A stretch of DNA of 62,851 bases from Minisyncoccota bacterium (GCA_031291905.1 JARLIC010000029.1:1-62851), one strand, 5' to 3'. Shown: positions 26,277 to 35,089, counted from the first letter of the stretch. Notes: generated by a model from the letters alone, not told the origin. Made by a program: numbers and translations.

Positions 26277-26945
26277 CTATTCCCGCACCGGCGCGCCGTG
26301 CTCGGTCCTCCATTCTTCTATCTTCTTATGATTCCCCGAAAGGAGCACTCCGGGAACCTTCCATTTCTTGCTTTTTGCGGGCGCGAAGATCTCCGGGCGC
26401 GTATAGGTCGGGAACGATCCGTTGATCTCCTCGAGCGATTCCTCCTTCCCCAAAAATCCCGGCAACTGCCGGCTCACCGCCTCCATGAGCACGAGCGCAG
26501 GCAGTTCGCCGCCGGAAAGCACGTAATCCCCTATCGACATTTCCTCGTCCGCGATGTACTCCGCCACGCGCTCATCCACGCCCTCGTAGCGTCCGCAGAT
26601 CAGGATCAGTTCGTCGTACTTGGCGAGACGCCGTGCCGCGGCCGCATCCAGTTTTTTTCCGCGCGGCGAAAAAAGGATCGTCCGCGTTCTTACCTTCTTC
26701 GTTCTGCGCTGCGCAATCCTTTTTATGGCCGCCGTGGTCGCCCAGATCGGCTGCACCTTCAGGACCATGCCCGGACCGCCGCCGAACGGCCGGTCGTCGA
26801 CCTTCGCGTGCCGGTCGTCCGTGTAATCACGGATGTTGTGGACCATCACCGAAAGAAGCCCGTCCTTTTGTGCGCGTTTGAAGAGCGATTCGCCCAGATA
26901 CGAATCGAAGATATCCGGAAATATCGTAAGGATATGAAAACGCAC
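26277..26945 (-). CDS. trmD: tRNA (guanine-37-N1)-methyltransferase
   Basis: SPOUT-fold enzyme that methylates G37 using SAM. The 222-residue protein has RFHILTIFPDIFDSYLGESL, PFGGGPGMVLK, the knot motifs ILICGRYEGVDERV and MSIGDYVLSGGELPALVLME, and the C-terminal GVLLSGNHKKIEEWR. No ATG fits the family N-terminus; a GTG at 26945 gives the normal start and lies 10 nt after the stop of the upstream TraG-like gene. Confidence 0.92.
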   Translation of the reverse strand: MRFHILTIFPDIFDSYLGESLFKRAQKDGLLSVMVHNIRDYTDDRHAKVDDRPFGGGPGMVLKVQPIWATTAAIKRIAQRRTKKVRTRTILFSPRGKKLDAAAARRLAKYDELILICGRYEGVDERVAEYIADEEMSIGDYVLSGGELPALVLMEAVSRQLPGFLGKEESLEEINGSFPTYTRPEIFAPAKSKKWKVPGVLLSGNHKKIEEWRTEHGAPVRE

Positions 26946-26955
26946 GGGGCGGCGT

Positions 26956-28938
26956 TTAGTGATGGCGCGACGCGCGGTCCTTTTCGTAGTCTTCATCATC
27001 ATCGTTATTGTTTTGGGCCGGCGCAAGGGTCGAAGCCGCATCTCCCGCCGTAAGATCGGCGTTGAGCGATGCGCGGATCGCCGCGCGCAATTCGTCGATG
27101 CTTACCTCGGCATGCGGTCCGTGTTTCATTTTCTGTGTCTTCTCTTTCGGCTTGGTGAGCTCGGTCAAGGACATTCCCTGCTCCGAAGGCTGAGGCGCAG
27201 TGTCTTCCTGCGCAACAGGCCTCATCAACGGCCGGAACGTCGGCTGGCGCGCCGGTGCGGGTGCAACGGGTGCCGGCATCGGTTTCGGTGTGGGTGTGGG
27301 CGTGACGGTCGTCGCGTTCGCGTTTGCCGCGGGCGACGCGCCCACCGATTTCGGTGAGGTCCAATTCGAGCGGATCGGTTTCAATTCTCCCGAATCGATC
27401 TTCTTCATGCAGTCGCGGCAATACACCGGACGGCCCGGGGTCGGCTCGAAAGGTAGCGAGGTAAGATTGCCGCACGACGAGCATACTGCCTGATAGCGGA
27501 CGCCCCCCGTGGTCGCGATCGGCCCGCTCTTGGGCGTTTGTACCACACCGGCCCGTACGGGCGCGCCTGCCATGGATGCCGTTGCTCCTCCCGTTGCGGT
27601 CGAGAACGCCCCTCGTCCTGCAGCGTCCATATTGCCGCTCCAATGATTGATCTCCTCCTCGATCACTTCGCGCGGACGTGCGTAGTATTTCTGCGACATC
27701 CTTATGATATCTTCCTTCGCGGTTGTGGAGGTCTTCACCCTGAACGTCGGCAGCGTCGCCGCCGAGAACGGCCGCGCGGTCACGCCGTCGACCATCAGTT
27801 TGATATAGATATGGTAGTTCGGAAGGTTGACCATGTCCGCAATGACGAACTCCGGCGTGAACTCGTTCTCGAGGAACTCCGCATCGGCGGCGCCCACGCG
27901 GAATACGATCATCGTGCCGACGTTGCCGAAGATGGCGTCGCGCACTTTCGTCGAGGTGTCGGTGACGAGCTGGCCGATATACTGGTGCGCGAGCGTGAGG
28001 TTCAGCCGGTATTTGCGCGCCTCGGAAAGGATGCCCGCAAAGGAATCCGTGGCGAAGTTCTGGAACTCGTCGACATAAAGATAGAAATCGACGCGGTCCT
28101 CTTCCGGGATGCGCACGCGCTCCATGGAGGCGAGCTGGATCTTGGTGATGAGCATGGCGCCGAGGAGCGCCGAGTTGTCCTCGCCGATGCGCCCCTTCGA
28201 CACGTTCACAAGGAATATCTTCCCCTCGTTCATGATGTCGAACACGTCGATCGTGCTCTTCGACTGCCCGACGATGTTGCGCACGAGCGAACTCGAGAGG
28301 AACTGCCCCACTTTGTTCTGGATCGGGGCGATCGCCTCGTTGCGGAAACGTTCCTGCCAGCTCTCGAATTCGTTGAGCCAGAAGGCCTTCACGATCGGGT
28401 CCTTCACGTTAGCGATGATCTGCTGGCGGTACGTCTTGTCGCTCAAAAGGCGCGGGATGCCGAGAAGGGTCGAGCCCGGCGTATCGAGGAGCGCCAGGAT
28501 GCAGTTGTTCAAAATATATTCCATACGGGCCGACCACACGCCGGACCATATCTTCGTGAAGATCGCCATGAGGCCGGAAGCCACGAGATGCTTGTACTTC
28601 GGATCGGGCAGCTCGAGGATGTTGAAACCGATGTGGTAATCGGTATCGGCAGGATTGAAATAGATGACGTCCTTCATGCGCTCCTCGGGGATCCGGTCGA
28701 GGATGCTCTCCACAAGCTCGCCGTGCGGATCGACGACGCAGACACCCTCGCCGTTCGCGATATCCTGCACGATCATGTTGTTGAGCATGGAGCTCTTTCC
28801 GGTACCGGTCTTACCGACCACGTAGGTATGCTGGCGCCGGTCGCTTCTCTTGATACCGAAAAGGCGGCTCGAATTCCTGAAATTCGTCCGTGCGAAATAA
28901 TTGACGTTGTTCTCGAGTTCCGGTTGTGTGAGGGGCAT
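26956..28938 (-). CDS. TraG/HerA-like P-loop ATPase (type IV coupling type) with zinc ribbon
   Basis: 660 residues. Walker A VGKTGTGKSSMLNN (residues 41-54), Walker B DFYLYVDEFQNFATDSFAGI, and a C-terminal ATPase arginine/sensor part (ARKYRLNLTLAHQYIGQL) as in TraG/VirD4/HerA proteins. After residue ~440 comes a Pro/Ala linker and a zinc ribbon (CSSCGNLTSLPFEPTPG, then YCRDCMKK). The upstream genes encode small membrane proteins and a large membrane protein, so a membrane complex moving DNA or protein is likely. A -10 TATAAT is just upstream (28949-28954); start chosen at MPLTQPELENN. Confidence 0.82.
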   Translation of the reverse strand: MPLTQPELENNVNYFARTNFRNSSRLFGIKRSDRRQHTYVVGKTGTGKSSMLNNMIVQDIANGEGVCVVDPHGELVESILDRIPEERMKDVIYFNPADTDYHIGFNILELPDPKYKHLVASGLMAIFTKIWSGVWSARMEYILNNCILALLDTPGSTLLGIPRLLSDKTYRQQIIANVKDPIVKAFWLNEFESWQERFRNEAIAPIQNKVGQFLSSSLVRNIVGQSKSTIDVFDIMNEGKIFLVNVSKGRIGEDNSALLGAMLITKIQLASMERVRIPEEDRVDFYLYVDEFQNFATDSFAGILSEARKYRLNLTLAHQYIGQLVTDTSTKVRDAIFGNVGTMIVFRVGAADAEFLENEFTPEFVIADMVNLPNYHIYIKLMVDGVTARPFSAATLPTFRVKTSTTAKEDIIRMSQKYYARPREVIEEEINHWSGNMDAAGRGAFSTATGGATASMAGAPVRAGVVQTPKSGPIATTGGVRYQAVCSSCGNLTSLPFEPTPGRPVYCRDCMKKIDSGELKPIRSNWTSPKSVGASPAANANATTVTPTPTPKPMPAPVAPAPARQPTFRPLMRPVAQEDTAPQPSEQGMSLTELTKPKEKTQKMKHGPHAEVSIDELRAAIRASLNADLTAGDAASTLAPAQNNNDDDEDYEKDRASRHH

Positions 28939-28954
28939 GACTACCGTCATTATA

Positions 28955-29149
28955 TCACGCCCTCCCGCTCTCGTCATTCTGCAGCATCTTATCGCGGATC
29001 TGCTTCTTGAGATCCTCTTCGCTTATGCCTTCAAGGCGCCGCAGGACCCTCTCGAGCCGTTGCACGCGATTGTGGAGATGCATGACCATGAAGATCAGGT
29101 ATACCAGGACCGCCGCGAGAATGCCGATCCCCCACCACGGTATGAACAT
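28955..29149 (-). CDS. Small membrane protein with coiled coil, next to the TraG-like ATPase
   Basis: 64 residues: one membrane helix (WWGIGILAAVLVYLIFMVMH) followed by a charged helix (RVQRLERVLRRLEGISEE). TATAAT (29156-29161) lies 6 nt before the ATG, so the message should be leaderless. Position between the HEPN-like protein and the ATPase suggests a role in the same complex. Confidence 0.65.
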   Translation of the reverse strand: MFIPWWGIGILAAVLVYLIFMVMHLHNRVQRLERVLRRLEGISEEDLKKQIRDKMLQNDESGRA

Positions 29150-29225
29150 ATCATCATTATACCATATCATAAAGAAGGGAAGAAGGGTTCAGGGAAAAAG
29201 CATAAAGGAAGAAAAAAAGCGCTTT

Positions 29226-29738
29226 CTACTCGATCACCCCGATCTCCCGCAGGAATGCCTCGTAATCGCGCATGGTCCGTTCCGCGTCCTGCGGCGTGAC
29301 CATGAATCCCGGCGTATGCACAAGGTCGTTCCTCATGCGGTGCGCGCGCCAAATCCTCGGCATGCTCTCGATGTCGTCGGACTCGAGGTTCGAAAGGCGG
29401 TCGGCAAGATGCTCGCCCTCGATCTGCATATTCTTGAGCGCGGCATCCACGAGCGAATCCGCCTCGATGATCGCCACGCGGGCGGCCTCCGGCGTCCCGA
29501 GCGCGAACTTCGCCGCCGTGGCGTGCCACCGCTCCCTCATCACGATATCGTGCATCGTTTCCTTGTGGACCGCGGGACCGGTCTTTTCCTTCGGCCTATA
29601 GTCCGGATGGAAACGCGATGCTTTACGGAACACATACACGAAGCCGACCACGAGTACGATGTCGACGATGATGAAGATCGCCGCGACGATATCGTAGACG
29701 AGCCATGCAGTACCGAAGAACGAGGAAGTGGGTGTCAT
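29226..29738 (-). CDS. Membrane-anchored protein with HEPN-like C-terminal motif
   Basis: 170 residues: an N-terminal membrane helix (DIVAAIFIIVDIVLVVGFVY) and a soluble helical domain. Near the C-terminus RIWRAHRMRNDLVHTPG contains R-N-D-L-V-H, an Rx4H pattern of the kind used by HEPN RNases. The match rests on this motif and the helical context only. Its neighbours are the TraG-like ATPase, the small coiled-coil protein and a 448-residue membrane protein; spacing is a few nt to about 80 nt. Confidence 0.6.
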   Translation of the reverse strand: MTPTSSFFGTAWLVYDIVAAIFIIVDIVLVVGFVYVFRKASRFHPDYRPKEKTGPAVHKETMHDIVMRERWHATAAKFALGTPEAARVAIIEADSLVDAALKNMQIEGEHLADRLSNLESDDIESMPRIWRAHRMRNDLVHTPGFMVTPQDAERTMRDYEAFLREIGVIE

Positions 29739-29743
29739 TGGTG

Positions 29744-31090
29744 TTATCGATATTTTTCAACCTCTTCTTCCCCGCCGTAGATCGGCAATCCCGCAGGCGG
29801 TCCGGCCTTCTTGCTTTCCACGCGCTTCACATGCGGTGCGGTGAGCACGAGCCATGTTGGCGGATGAAAGAGCGTTGCGAGCGAGCGCGAGCTCAGCATA
29901 ATGGTCTGTGAACTCACCGGGTTGAGCCACCTCGAAAGGATCTGCATGCCCATATCCGTCTTGGGAGGAGTCGCGCGTTCGCGGAAGTTCATCAGCATGC
30001 GCTCCTTGCGGAGGAGGGTGCGCTTCTCAGGAAAGATGTGCGGCCATACCCACATCTTGGTGCCCGTGCCCGTCTCATAGTTCGGCACGAACGAATTCAT
30101 GTTCGTGGACGAATACTGGTTGAACGCGCCGAGGATCCCCTGGCGTGCAAGCGGGTTGAAGAAAAGCTCCTTGGGGGAAGCATAGATGAAGCGGATGATG
30201 GTTTCGAACCCGGGCTTTGCGAGATTCTCCTCGATCGCCTTCAGGGTGTCCGTCTCGCCCGGCGTCCTTGCAAGCACTTTTTCGCCCTCCGTTTTCGCAT
30301 CGGTCTTCACGGTCTCGAATGTCGGTAGGATGTGCGGGAAGTCCATATGGATCTTCGCGCCAGGCGCCTTCCCCCCAATGGTCTTTTTTGTGCTCAATTC
30401 CTCGACGACTTTCTCGCCGTGCTTCTTCCAGGCGTCGGCCAATGGGGAGATCACTATCTGGATGGCCAGGGTCTCCTCCCGTTTCGCCTTTCCGAGCACC
30501 TCGAGGAAAAGCGAGATCGGGTCGTACTGTTTTTCCTCCTCGGGAGCTTCGAAATCGAGATAGCTCTTGATTGGATAGGCTCCCGGCTTGTTGAGGAGCA
30601 GTTCGATGCCCCAAAGGTCGTAGCCGCTCTCGTAAAGCTCCGTGACGTTCTCGGGGAGATCCTTCACGTAATCCTCCACCTCGGCGACCTCCACGTCGGG
30701 ATAGTATGCGAAGAACGCGGCCTCGATGAGGGTCTGCTGTTTGCGGTAGGCGCGGATATAGAAATGGATCTCGCCGCCGAGGCTGACGAGTTCGAGCGAA
30801 TACGTGAGCGTCACTTCCCCGCTGACCCATTTTTCTTTGGGGTCGCCCGGGACGTTGCGGAGCGAATGGATGGCGGCAAGCACTTGTTCCATCGCCATCG
30901 GACTCTTGCGCACTTCGCGCGGCAAGCGCAGTTCAAGCAGGACGAAATCGATATCGCGCTTGAACATCTCCTGGCGCCAAAAAAGCCACGTGTCGGTGAA
31001 CAGCGGGAAAAAGATCATGAAAATCCAGAACCACCACGTGTAATAAAGGACGGTGCCCGCGTCTTGAAGAATGGATAGGACTATCGCCAT
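29744..31090 (-). CDS. Large membrane protein of the TraG-like cluster
   Basis: 448 residues with an N-terminal hydrophobic segment (YYTWWFWIFMIFFPLFTDTW) and a large cytoplasmic or extracellular part. Motifs include LVSLGGEIHFYIRAYRKQQT, AAFFAYYPDVEVAEVEDYVK, and FIYASPKELFFNPLARQGIL. Proteins of this kind sit next to VirB4/TraG-like ATPases in many CPR genomes as I recall, but no function is assigned. ATG at 31090 is chosen because the frame before it lacks an ATG and a TATAAT lies at 31099-31104. Confidence 0.7.
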   Translation of the reverse strand: MAIVLSILQDAGTVLYYTWWFWIFMIFFPLFTDTWLFWRQEMFKRDIDFVLLELRLPREVRKSPMAMEQVLAAIHSLRNVPGDPKEKWVSGEVTLTYSLELVSLGGEIHFYIRAYRKQQTLIEAAFFAYYPDVEVAEVEDYVKDLPENVTELYESGYDLWGIELLLNKPGAYPIKSYLDFEAPEEEKQYDPISLFLEVLGKAKREETLAIQIVISPLADAWKKHGEKVVEELSTKKTIGGKAPGAKIHMDFPHILPTFETVKTDAKTEGEKVLARTPGETDTLKAIEENLAKPGFETIIRFIYASPKELFFNPLARQGILGAFNQYSSTNMNSFVPNYETGTGTKMWVWPHIFPEKRTLLRKERMLMNFRERATPPKTDMGMQILSRWLNPVSSQTIMLSSRSLATLFHPPTWLVLTAPHVKRVESKKAGPPAGLPIYGGEEEVEKYR

Positions 31091-31116
31091 ATTCTGCAAT
31101 TATAAACCTTCAAATC

Positions 31117-31206
31117 CCAAATAGCTAAATACCAAATAAGGACCAATATCCAAGTTGAAAATTTCAAAATCGGAAGTCGGTCCTTATTTGGTATTTAGCT
31201 ATTTGG
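31117..31206. repeat. Inverted pair of the short dispersed repeat (R2)
   Basis: 31117-31144 and 31179-31206 are a perfect 28-bp inverted repeat with a 34-nt spacer. The arms contain AAATAGCTAAATACCAAAT, the dispersed repeat also seen at 1171, 33211, 52781 and 54705. As RNA this is a long hairpin lying between the sigma-like gene's stop and the membrane-protein gene start. Confidence 0.75.
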
Positions 31207-31227
31207 AGCCCGTAACTTACGCGAGGC

Positions 31228-32256
31228 TTAGGACTCGCGGACGCGGTACTTGCCGTCCGACATGCGCTCGAAGAAGCTGCGGTTCTGGAGGTTGATGAGG
31301 ATTGTATTCGGTTTGAAGAAGCGCTGCTTGTTCACCGCATCCATGACCTCGGCGGTGTTCATCGAACCCTTGGTCTTGAGGATCTTCGCGATCACCTCGC
31401 GCGCGGTGCCCGGCTCGTAGCCGTGCTCCTGGAGGCCGTAAAGTCCGCGGCCGACCAGGACGAAACGCTCGTCTTTGATGAGCTCGTTGTGCACCGTCGG
31501 CGCAAGCGCCTTCTCGTCGTCGAATTTCGCCTTATTGATATGTTTCGCGATGTCCTCGAAGTGGAGCGGTTCGCCGTGCTTCTTGAGCACGAGATAGATC
31601 TTGTCGCGCACCGTGGCGGGGCTGATTTCCGGCCACTCGCGAAGTCCGACGTCGCCGTACGGATTCTGGTGGATGTGCTTCGAAACGCCGAGGTAATTAT
31701 CGGCGACGGGGCGCTCGAACGACTTCGTCCGCAGGAAGCTTGCGAGCTGGACCTCGTACGATTCGGCGAGCACTTTCTCCTTGCGGCCCTTCAGGAACGC
31801 GACCCAGCCCTCGACGAACGTCCGTGCGCCCTTGAGGTCTTTGTCGGTGACATAGTAAAAAGGATGGAATGCGTCGTCCTCGCGATAGAGATGGAACACG
31901 CCGGAGGCGTCGGCGAGGAAATCGATCTGATTCTCCTTGGCGCCCGGGGCGATCGTTGCCGCAAAGCGGACCACTTCGGCCTTCTTTGTAATGCCGCCCT
32001 TGCCGGCGATGTATTTCTTCACTTTCTCAATGGCCGCCTCGAGCTCGGAACTCTTACCGATGTTCCGTTTGATGATCACAATGGCGCCATTCTCGATCTG
32101 ACGCACACGCTCGCGCGTCACATGCAGCTTCTCACCGATCGCGGCGAGGGTCTGCCCCGTTCCCCCGTTCAGTCCGAAGCGGGCCGAAATAACCTCCTTT
32201 TGGCGGGGATTGAGACCGGCGATGGCGGTATTGATGAGTTTGTTGATGGATGTCAT
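31228..32256 (-). CDS. Sigma-region-4-like HTH fused to HARE-HTH
   Basis: 342 residues. The N-terminal 70 residues look like sigma70 region 4 (LNPRQKEVISARFGLNGG followed by TLAAIGEKLHVTRERVRQIE). No regions 1-3 are present, so it is not a complete sigma factor. The rest includes a HARE-HTH (RpoE-delta-like) part: SPATVRDKIYLVLKKHGEPL and LHFEDIAKHINK, then RGLYGLQEHGYEPGTAREVI. A transcription-associated regulator is likely. It has the best promoter in the window upstream and is leaderless. Confidence 0.78.
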   Translation of the reverse strand: MTSINKLINTAIAGLNPRQKEVISARFGLNGGTGQTLAAIGEKLHVTRERVRQIENGAIVIIKRNIGKSSELEAAIEKVKKYIAGKGGITKKAEVVRFAATIAPGAKENQIDFLADASGVFHLYREDDAFHPFYYVTDKDLKGARTFVEGWVAFLKGRKEKVLAESYEVQLASFLRTKSFERPVADNYLGVSKHIHQNPYGDVGLREWPEISPATVRDKIYLVLKKHGEPLHFEDIAKHINKAKFDDEKALAPTVHNELIKDERFVLVGRGLYGLQEHGYEPGTAREVIAKILKTKGSMNTAEVMDAVNKQRFFKPNTILINLQNRSFFERMSDGKYRVRES

Positions 32257-32263
32257 AGTGGCT

Positions 32264-32292
32264 ATTATAGACAAGTGTCAGTAATAAGTCAA
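32264..32292 (-). promoter_or_regulatory. Promoter of the sigma4/HARE-HTH gene
   Basis: On the - strand TTGACT (32287-32292) and TATAAT (32264-32269) are separated by 17 nt; the ATG follows after 7 nt. It overlaps nothing coding (secF stop is at 32300). Confidence 0.8.
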
Positions 32293-32299
32293 GCGATAC

Positions 32300-33208
32300 T
32301 TAGGAGGCTTTTGTTTTGTCTTGCTGGGGACTGATAAGCACAAGCGCGGGACTCGCGATGAAGATGGAGGAATAGATGCCCGTGACGACACCGACGAGCA
32401 GTACGAGCACGAAATACCGCAGATCGGCGGGACCCATGAAGTAGAGTGCGAGGAGCACAAGGATGAGCGTGAGCGAAGTATTGACCGAGCGCGCGATGGT
32501 CTGGTTCACGCTGTCGTTCACGATCGTATCGAACGGCGTCTTGCCGCGATGGTTCATGATATTCTCGCGGATGCGGTCGAATACCACGATCGTATCGTGG
32601 ACGGAAAAACCCATCACGACGAGCAGCGCGACGATTGAGTTGCTGTCGATCTCCACGTTGCTGACATGACCAAGGATGGCAAGGAGTCCGGCCGGAATGG
32701 CGACGTCATGGAACAATGTGAGAAGCGTGATCCATCCGTACTTCCACGAGCTGATCGGGCGCGACGCCTTGCGGAACGCGAACGCGATGTACAGCGAGAT
32801 GCCGATCAGCACGAGGATGATCGCGATGATCGCGGAGCGGAGCAGGCTCGCACCCACCGACGGGCTTATCGACTGGAAGCTGAGCTCCTGGAGCGACGGC
32901 CACGTTCCCTTGAGGGCGGTGAGGTCCGCCTGGTGCGCATCCTCGGTGACCGTACCGAACCGCACGAGGAAGGTATGATTGGTCGCGTCGTAGTTCGTCT
33001 GCGCATCCGGGATGTGCAACGCGTTCACGAACTCGCTCTGCACGTCCGCGGTGGAAAGGCTCTGGGCCGGCACCGAGAACTCCCACAGCGTCCCCCCTTT
33101 GAACTCGGCACTCTCTTTGAAGTGGAACGTGGCAATCGAAACAAGCGCGATGCCGACAAGGATCGTCGAGAACGTGAACCAGATTTTTTTATGACCTACG
33201 ATGTTCAT
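32300..33208 (-). CDS. secF: Protein translocase subunit SecF
   Basis: 302 residues, six membrane helices with the large first extracytoplasmic loop. Signatures: FKESAEFKGGTLWEFSVPAQ, ALLVVMGFSVHDTIVVFDRI with RENI, and NDSVNQTIARSVNTSLTLIL. Uses the proton-motive force with SecD to complete export through SecYEG. It follows secD, separated by a copy of the short dispersed repeat. Confidence 0.94.
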   Translation of the reverse strand: MNIVGHKKIWFTFSTILVGIALVSIATFHFKESAEFKGGTLWEFSVPAQSLSTADVQSEFVNALHIPDAQTNYDATNHTFLVRFGTVTEDAHQADLTALKGTWPSLQELSFQSISPSVGASLLRSAIIAIILVLIGISLYIAFAFRKASRPISSWKYGWITLLTLFHDVAIPAGLLAILGHVSNVEIDSNSIVALLVVMGFSVHDTIVVFDRIRENIMNHRGKTPFDTIVNDSVNQTIARSVNTSLTLILVLLALYFMGPADLRYFVLVLLVGVVTGIYSSIFIASPALVLISPQQDKTKAS

Positions 33209-33210
33209 TG

Positions 33211-33241
33211 GATCTTGTTTGGGATTTAGCTATTTGGAGTT
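33211..33241. repeat. Short dispersed repeat, copy R3
   Basis: GGGATTTAGCTATTTGGAGT occupies the secD-secF gap and includes the last codons and stop of secD on the - strand (AAC TCC AAA TAG). Similar to 1171-1206, 31117-31206 and 52781-52815. Confidence 0.6.
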
Positions 33242-34486
33242 CGGTGCTTGCGCCGCCGCCGGTTTATCTTTTATGAACAGCCTCAGGAACAACCGGGTCG
33301 TCGTGATGGCGCTGAAAAGGCTCACCACCACACCGATAAGGAGCGTGAGCGCGAATCCGCGCACAAAGCTCGAGGTGAAGTAATAAAGGATGATCGCGGT
33401 GATGATTGTGGACATGTTCGAGTCGCGGATGGACGGCCATGCGCGGCGGAACCCTTCCTCCACCGCCGAAGCGTGCGGGAGGCCCCGTTTCAGCTCCTCT
33501 TTGATGCGCTCAAAGATGAGCACGTTGGCATCCACGGCCATGCCGATGGTAAGGATGAAGCCGGCGAGACCCGCGAGCGAGAGCGTGATCGGGATCACCT
33601 TGAAGACGCCGAGGGTAAGTGCGACATAGATGACAAGCGCGAGTGCCGCGAAAAGTCCGAAAAGGCGGTAATAGAAGATCATGAAAAGCATCACGAGCAA
33701 CGTGCCGATCAATCCCGCGAACGCCACTTCCTTCAACGAGTTGGTGCCGAGCGTGGGGCTGATCGTCTGCTGGCTTACGAGCGTGATCGGCGCAGGCAGT
33801 GCGCCGGCGTTGAAGCGCTGGGCGAGCTGCTGGGCCGAAGCGATCGTGAAGCCGCCGCTGATCACCGCCTTGCCGTCGGGAATTTCCTCCTGCACCGTGG
33901 GCGCCTCGATCAACTGGTTGTCGAGGAAGATTGCAAGCGGCTTGCCGACGTTCGCCTTCGTCATCTCATCGAAGATCTGCGAACCATCCTTATTGAAGGT
34001 GACCGTGACCTGCGGCGCGTTCGTCGTCTGATCGAAGGTCATCTGCGCGCCGGTGATGTACTGGCCCGTAAGATTCGTATAAATGTACTGTGATGTCGAG
34101 CCGTTGGTCTCAACCTCGCGGAAGTCCAAAAGCGGCGTCTGGCCGATCTGATTGATCGCGTCGTTCACGTTGTTCACGCCGGCGAGCTCGACGATGAGCT
34201 GTGCCTGATTGCCCGATTGTGCGGTATATATCTGCGGCTCGCTCACGCCGAAGAGGTTGACGCGTTTGTCGATGACGTCGCGGAGACCGGCGATCACCGA
34301 ACTCTGGTCGGTGGAAGAAACATTCGAAAGGTCGACCTGGTACACGAGATGGCTTCCGCCCACGAGATCAAGCCCGAGCTTCCACGGCATCCACTTTGTA
34401 CCGATCCCCTTCGGATAGACAAAAATACCCGCCATGACGGCGACGATTACGATCAGTGATAAGAATAGGCCCGGATGGCGCCTCAT
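33230..34486 (-). CDS. secD: Protein translocase subunit SecD
   Basis: 418 residues with the SecD P1 domain (LGLDLVGGSHLVYQVDL, LRDVIDKRVNLFGVSEPQI) and C-terminal helices (AGFILTIGMAVDANVLIFER, IKEELKRGLPHASAVEEGF, RDSNMSTIITAIILY). Works with SecF. A promoter sits upstream: TTGAAC (34518-34523), 17 nt, TATCAT (34495-34500), with the ATG 8 nt further, so initiation should be leaderless. Confidence 0.94.
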   Translation of the reverse strand: MRRHPGLFLSLIVIVAVMAGIFVYPKGIGTKWMPWKLGLDLVGGSHLVYQVDLSNVSSTDQSSVIAGLRDVIDKRVNLFGVSEPQIYTAQSGNQAQLIVELAGVNNVNDAINQIGQTPLLDFREVETNGSTSQYIYTNLTGQYITGAQMTFDQTTNAPQVTVTFNKDGSQIFDEMTKANVGKPLAIFLDNQLIEAPTVQEEIPDGKAVISGGFTIASAQQLAQRFNAGALPAPITLVSQQTISPTLGTNSLKEVAFAGLIGTLLVMLFMIFYYRLFGLFAALALVIYVALTLGVFKVIPITLSLAGLAGFILTIGMAVDANVLIFERIKEELKRGLPHASAVEEGFRRAWPSIRDSNMSTIITAIILYYFTSSFVRGFALTLLIGVVVSLFSAITTTRLFLRLFIKDKPAAAQAPNSK

Positions 34487-34537
34487 AGGAAAATATGATA
34501 CCAGAGTACAAAAGAAAGTTCAAGGTGCCGGCATTCC

Positions 34538-34566
34538 ACAAAAAAAGGCGCACATTCAAGTGCGCC
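34538..34566 (-). terminator. Intrinsic terminator after the 169-residue orphan gene
   Basis: GGCGCAC/GTGCGCC hairpin (34547-34566) followed on the - strand by a run of seven T. Confidence 0.85.
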
Positions 34567-34579
34567 ATATGTCCGTTTC

Positions 34580-35089
34580 CTACGCGGTGCCGATTTCCGT
34601 GCCCGCAACCGGGAACGTGTATCGCTTCGGGAAAAGACGCAGTACGATGCGTTCCTTCAGCGAAGGGTCCGGCTTCCCATAGCGAGCCAGGTCATGGATC
34701 GCCACGGAGTGCACGCCGACGATTTCAAGAAATTCCTTGGAGCCATAGGGTTCCATCAGGATAAAACTGGCGCTTTCCGTCCGCGGCAGCTCATCGACGC
34801 CCGTCATGTAATTCTTCCAAAAGACGTGCCTTTCCACAAAGCGGAGACCGAATTCCCCATGCAGTGAACAAAGCGCAACGTTCTTCGGCTCGCCGTACGG
34901 ATCGTCGATTGCGAGCCTGCCGAGATCGACCGGAATCCCTTCGTCAAAAATCTGGGTTGATGGGATTTCGCCCATGAAGACCCACTGCGACGACTGGCAT
35001 ATCTCGGTACGAAATTCGTCCATCGGATAACCTCCTTGTTTGAACAAGGCCCGGACAGCGTTCAGGCCGTAGAACGTCGGATTGCCCAT
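34580..35089 (-). CDS. Orphan soluble protein of unknown function
   Basis: 169 residues, no membrane segment. Sequence includes DEFRTEICQSSQWVFMGEIP, VDLGRLAIDDPYGEPKNVAL and FPVAGTEIGTA. Not recognised. Two in-frame starts have good Shine-Dalgarno sequences (AAGGAGG before 35089 and before the MDEFRTE start at 35023); the longer is used. It has its own strong promoter and terminator and so is a self-contained unit beside the tRNA-Ala region. Confidence 0.6.
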   Translation of the reverse strand: MGNPTFYGLNAVRALFKQGGYPMDEFRTEICQSSQWVFMGEIPSTQIFDEGIPVDLGRLAIDDPYGEPKNVALCSLHGEFGLRFVERHVFWKNYMTGVDELPRTESASFILMEPYGSKEFLEIVGVHSVAIHDLARYGKPDPSLKERIVLRLFPKRYTFPVAGTEIGTA

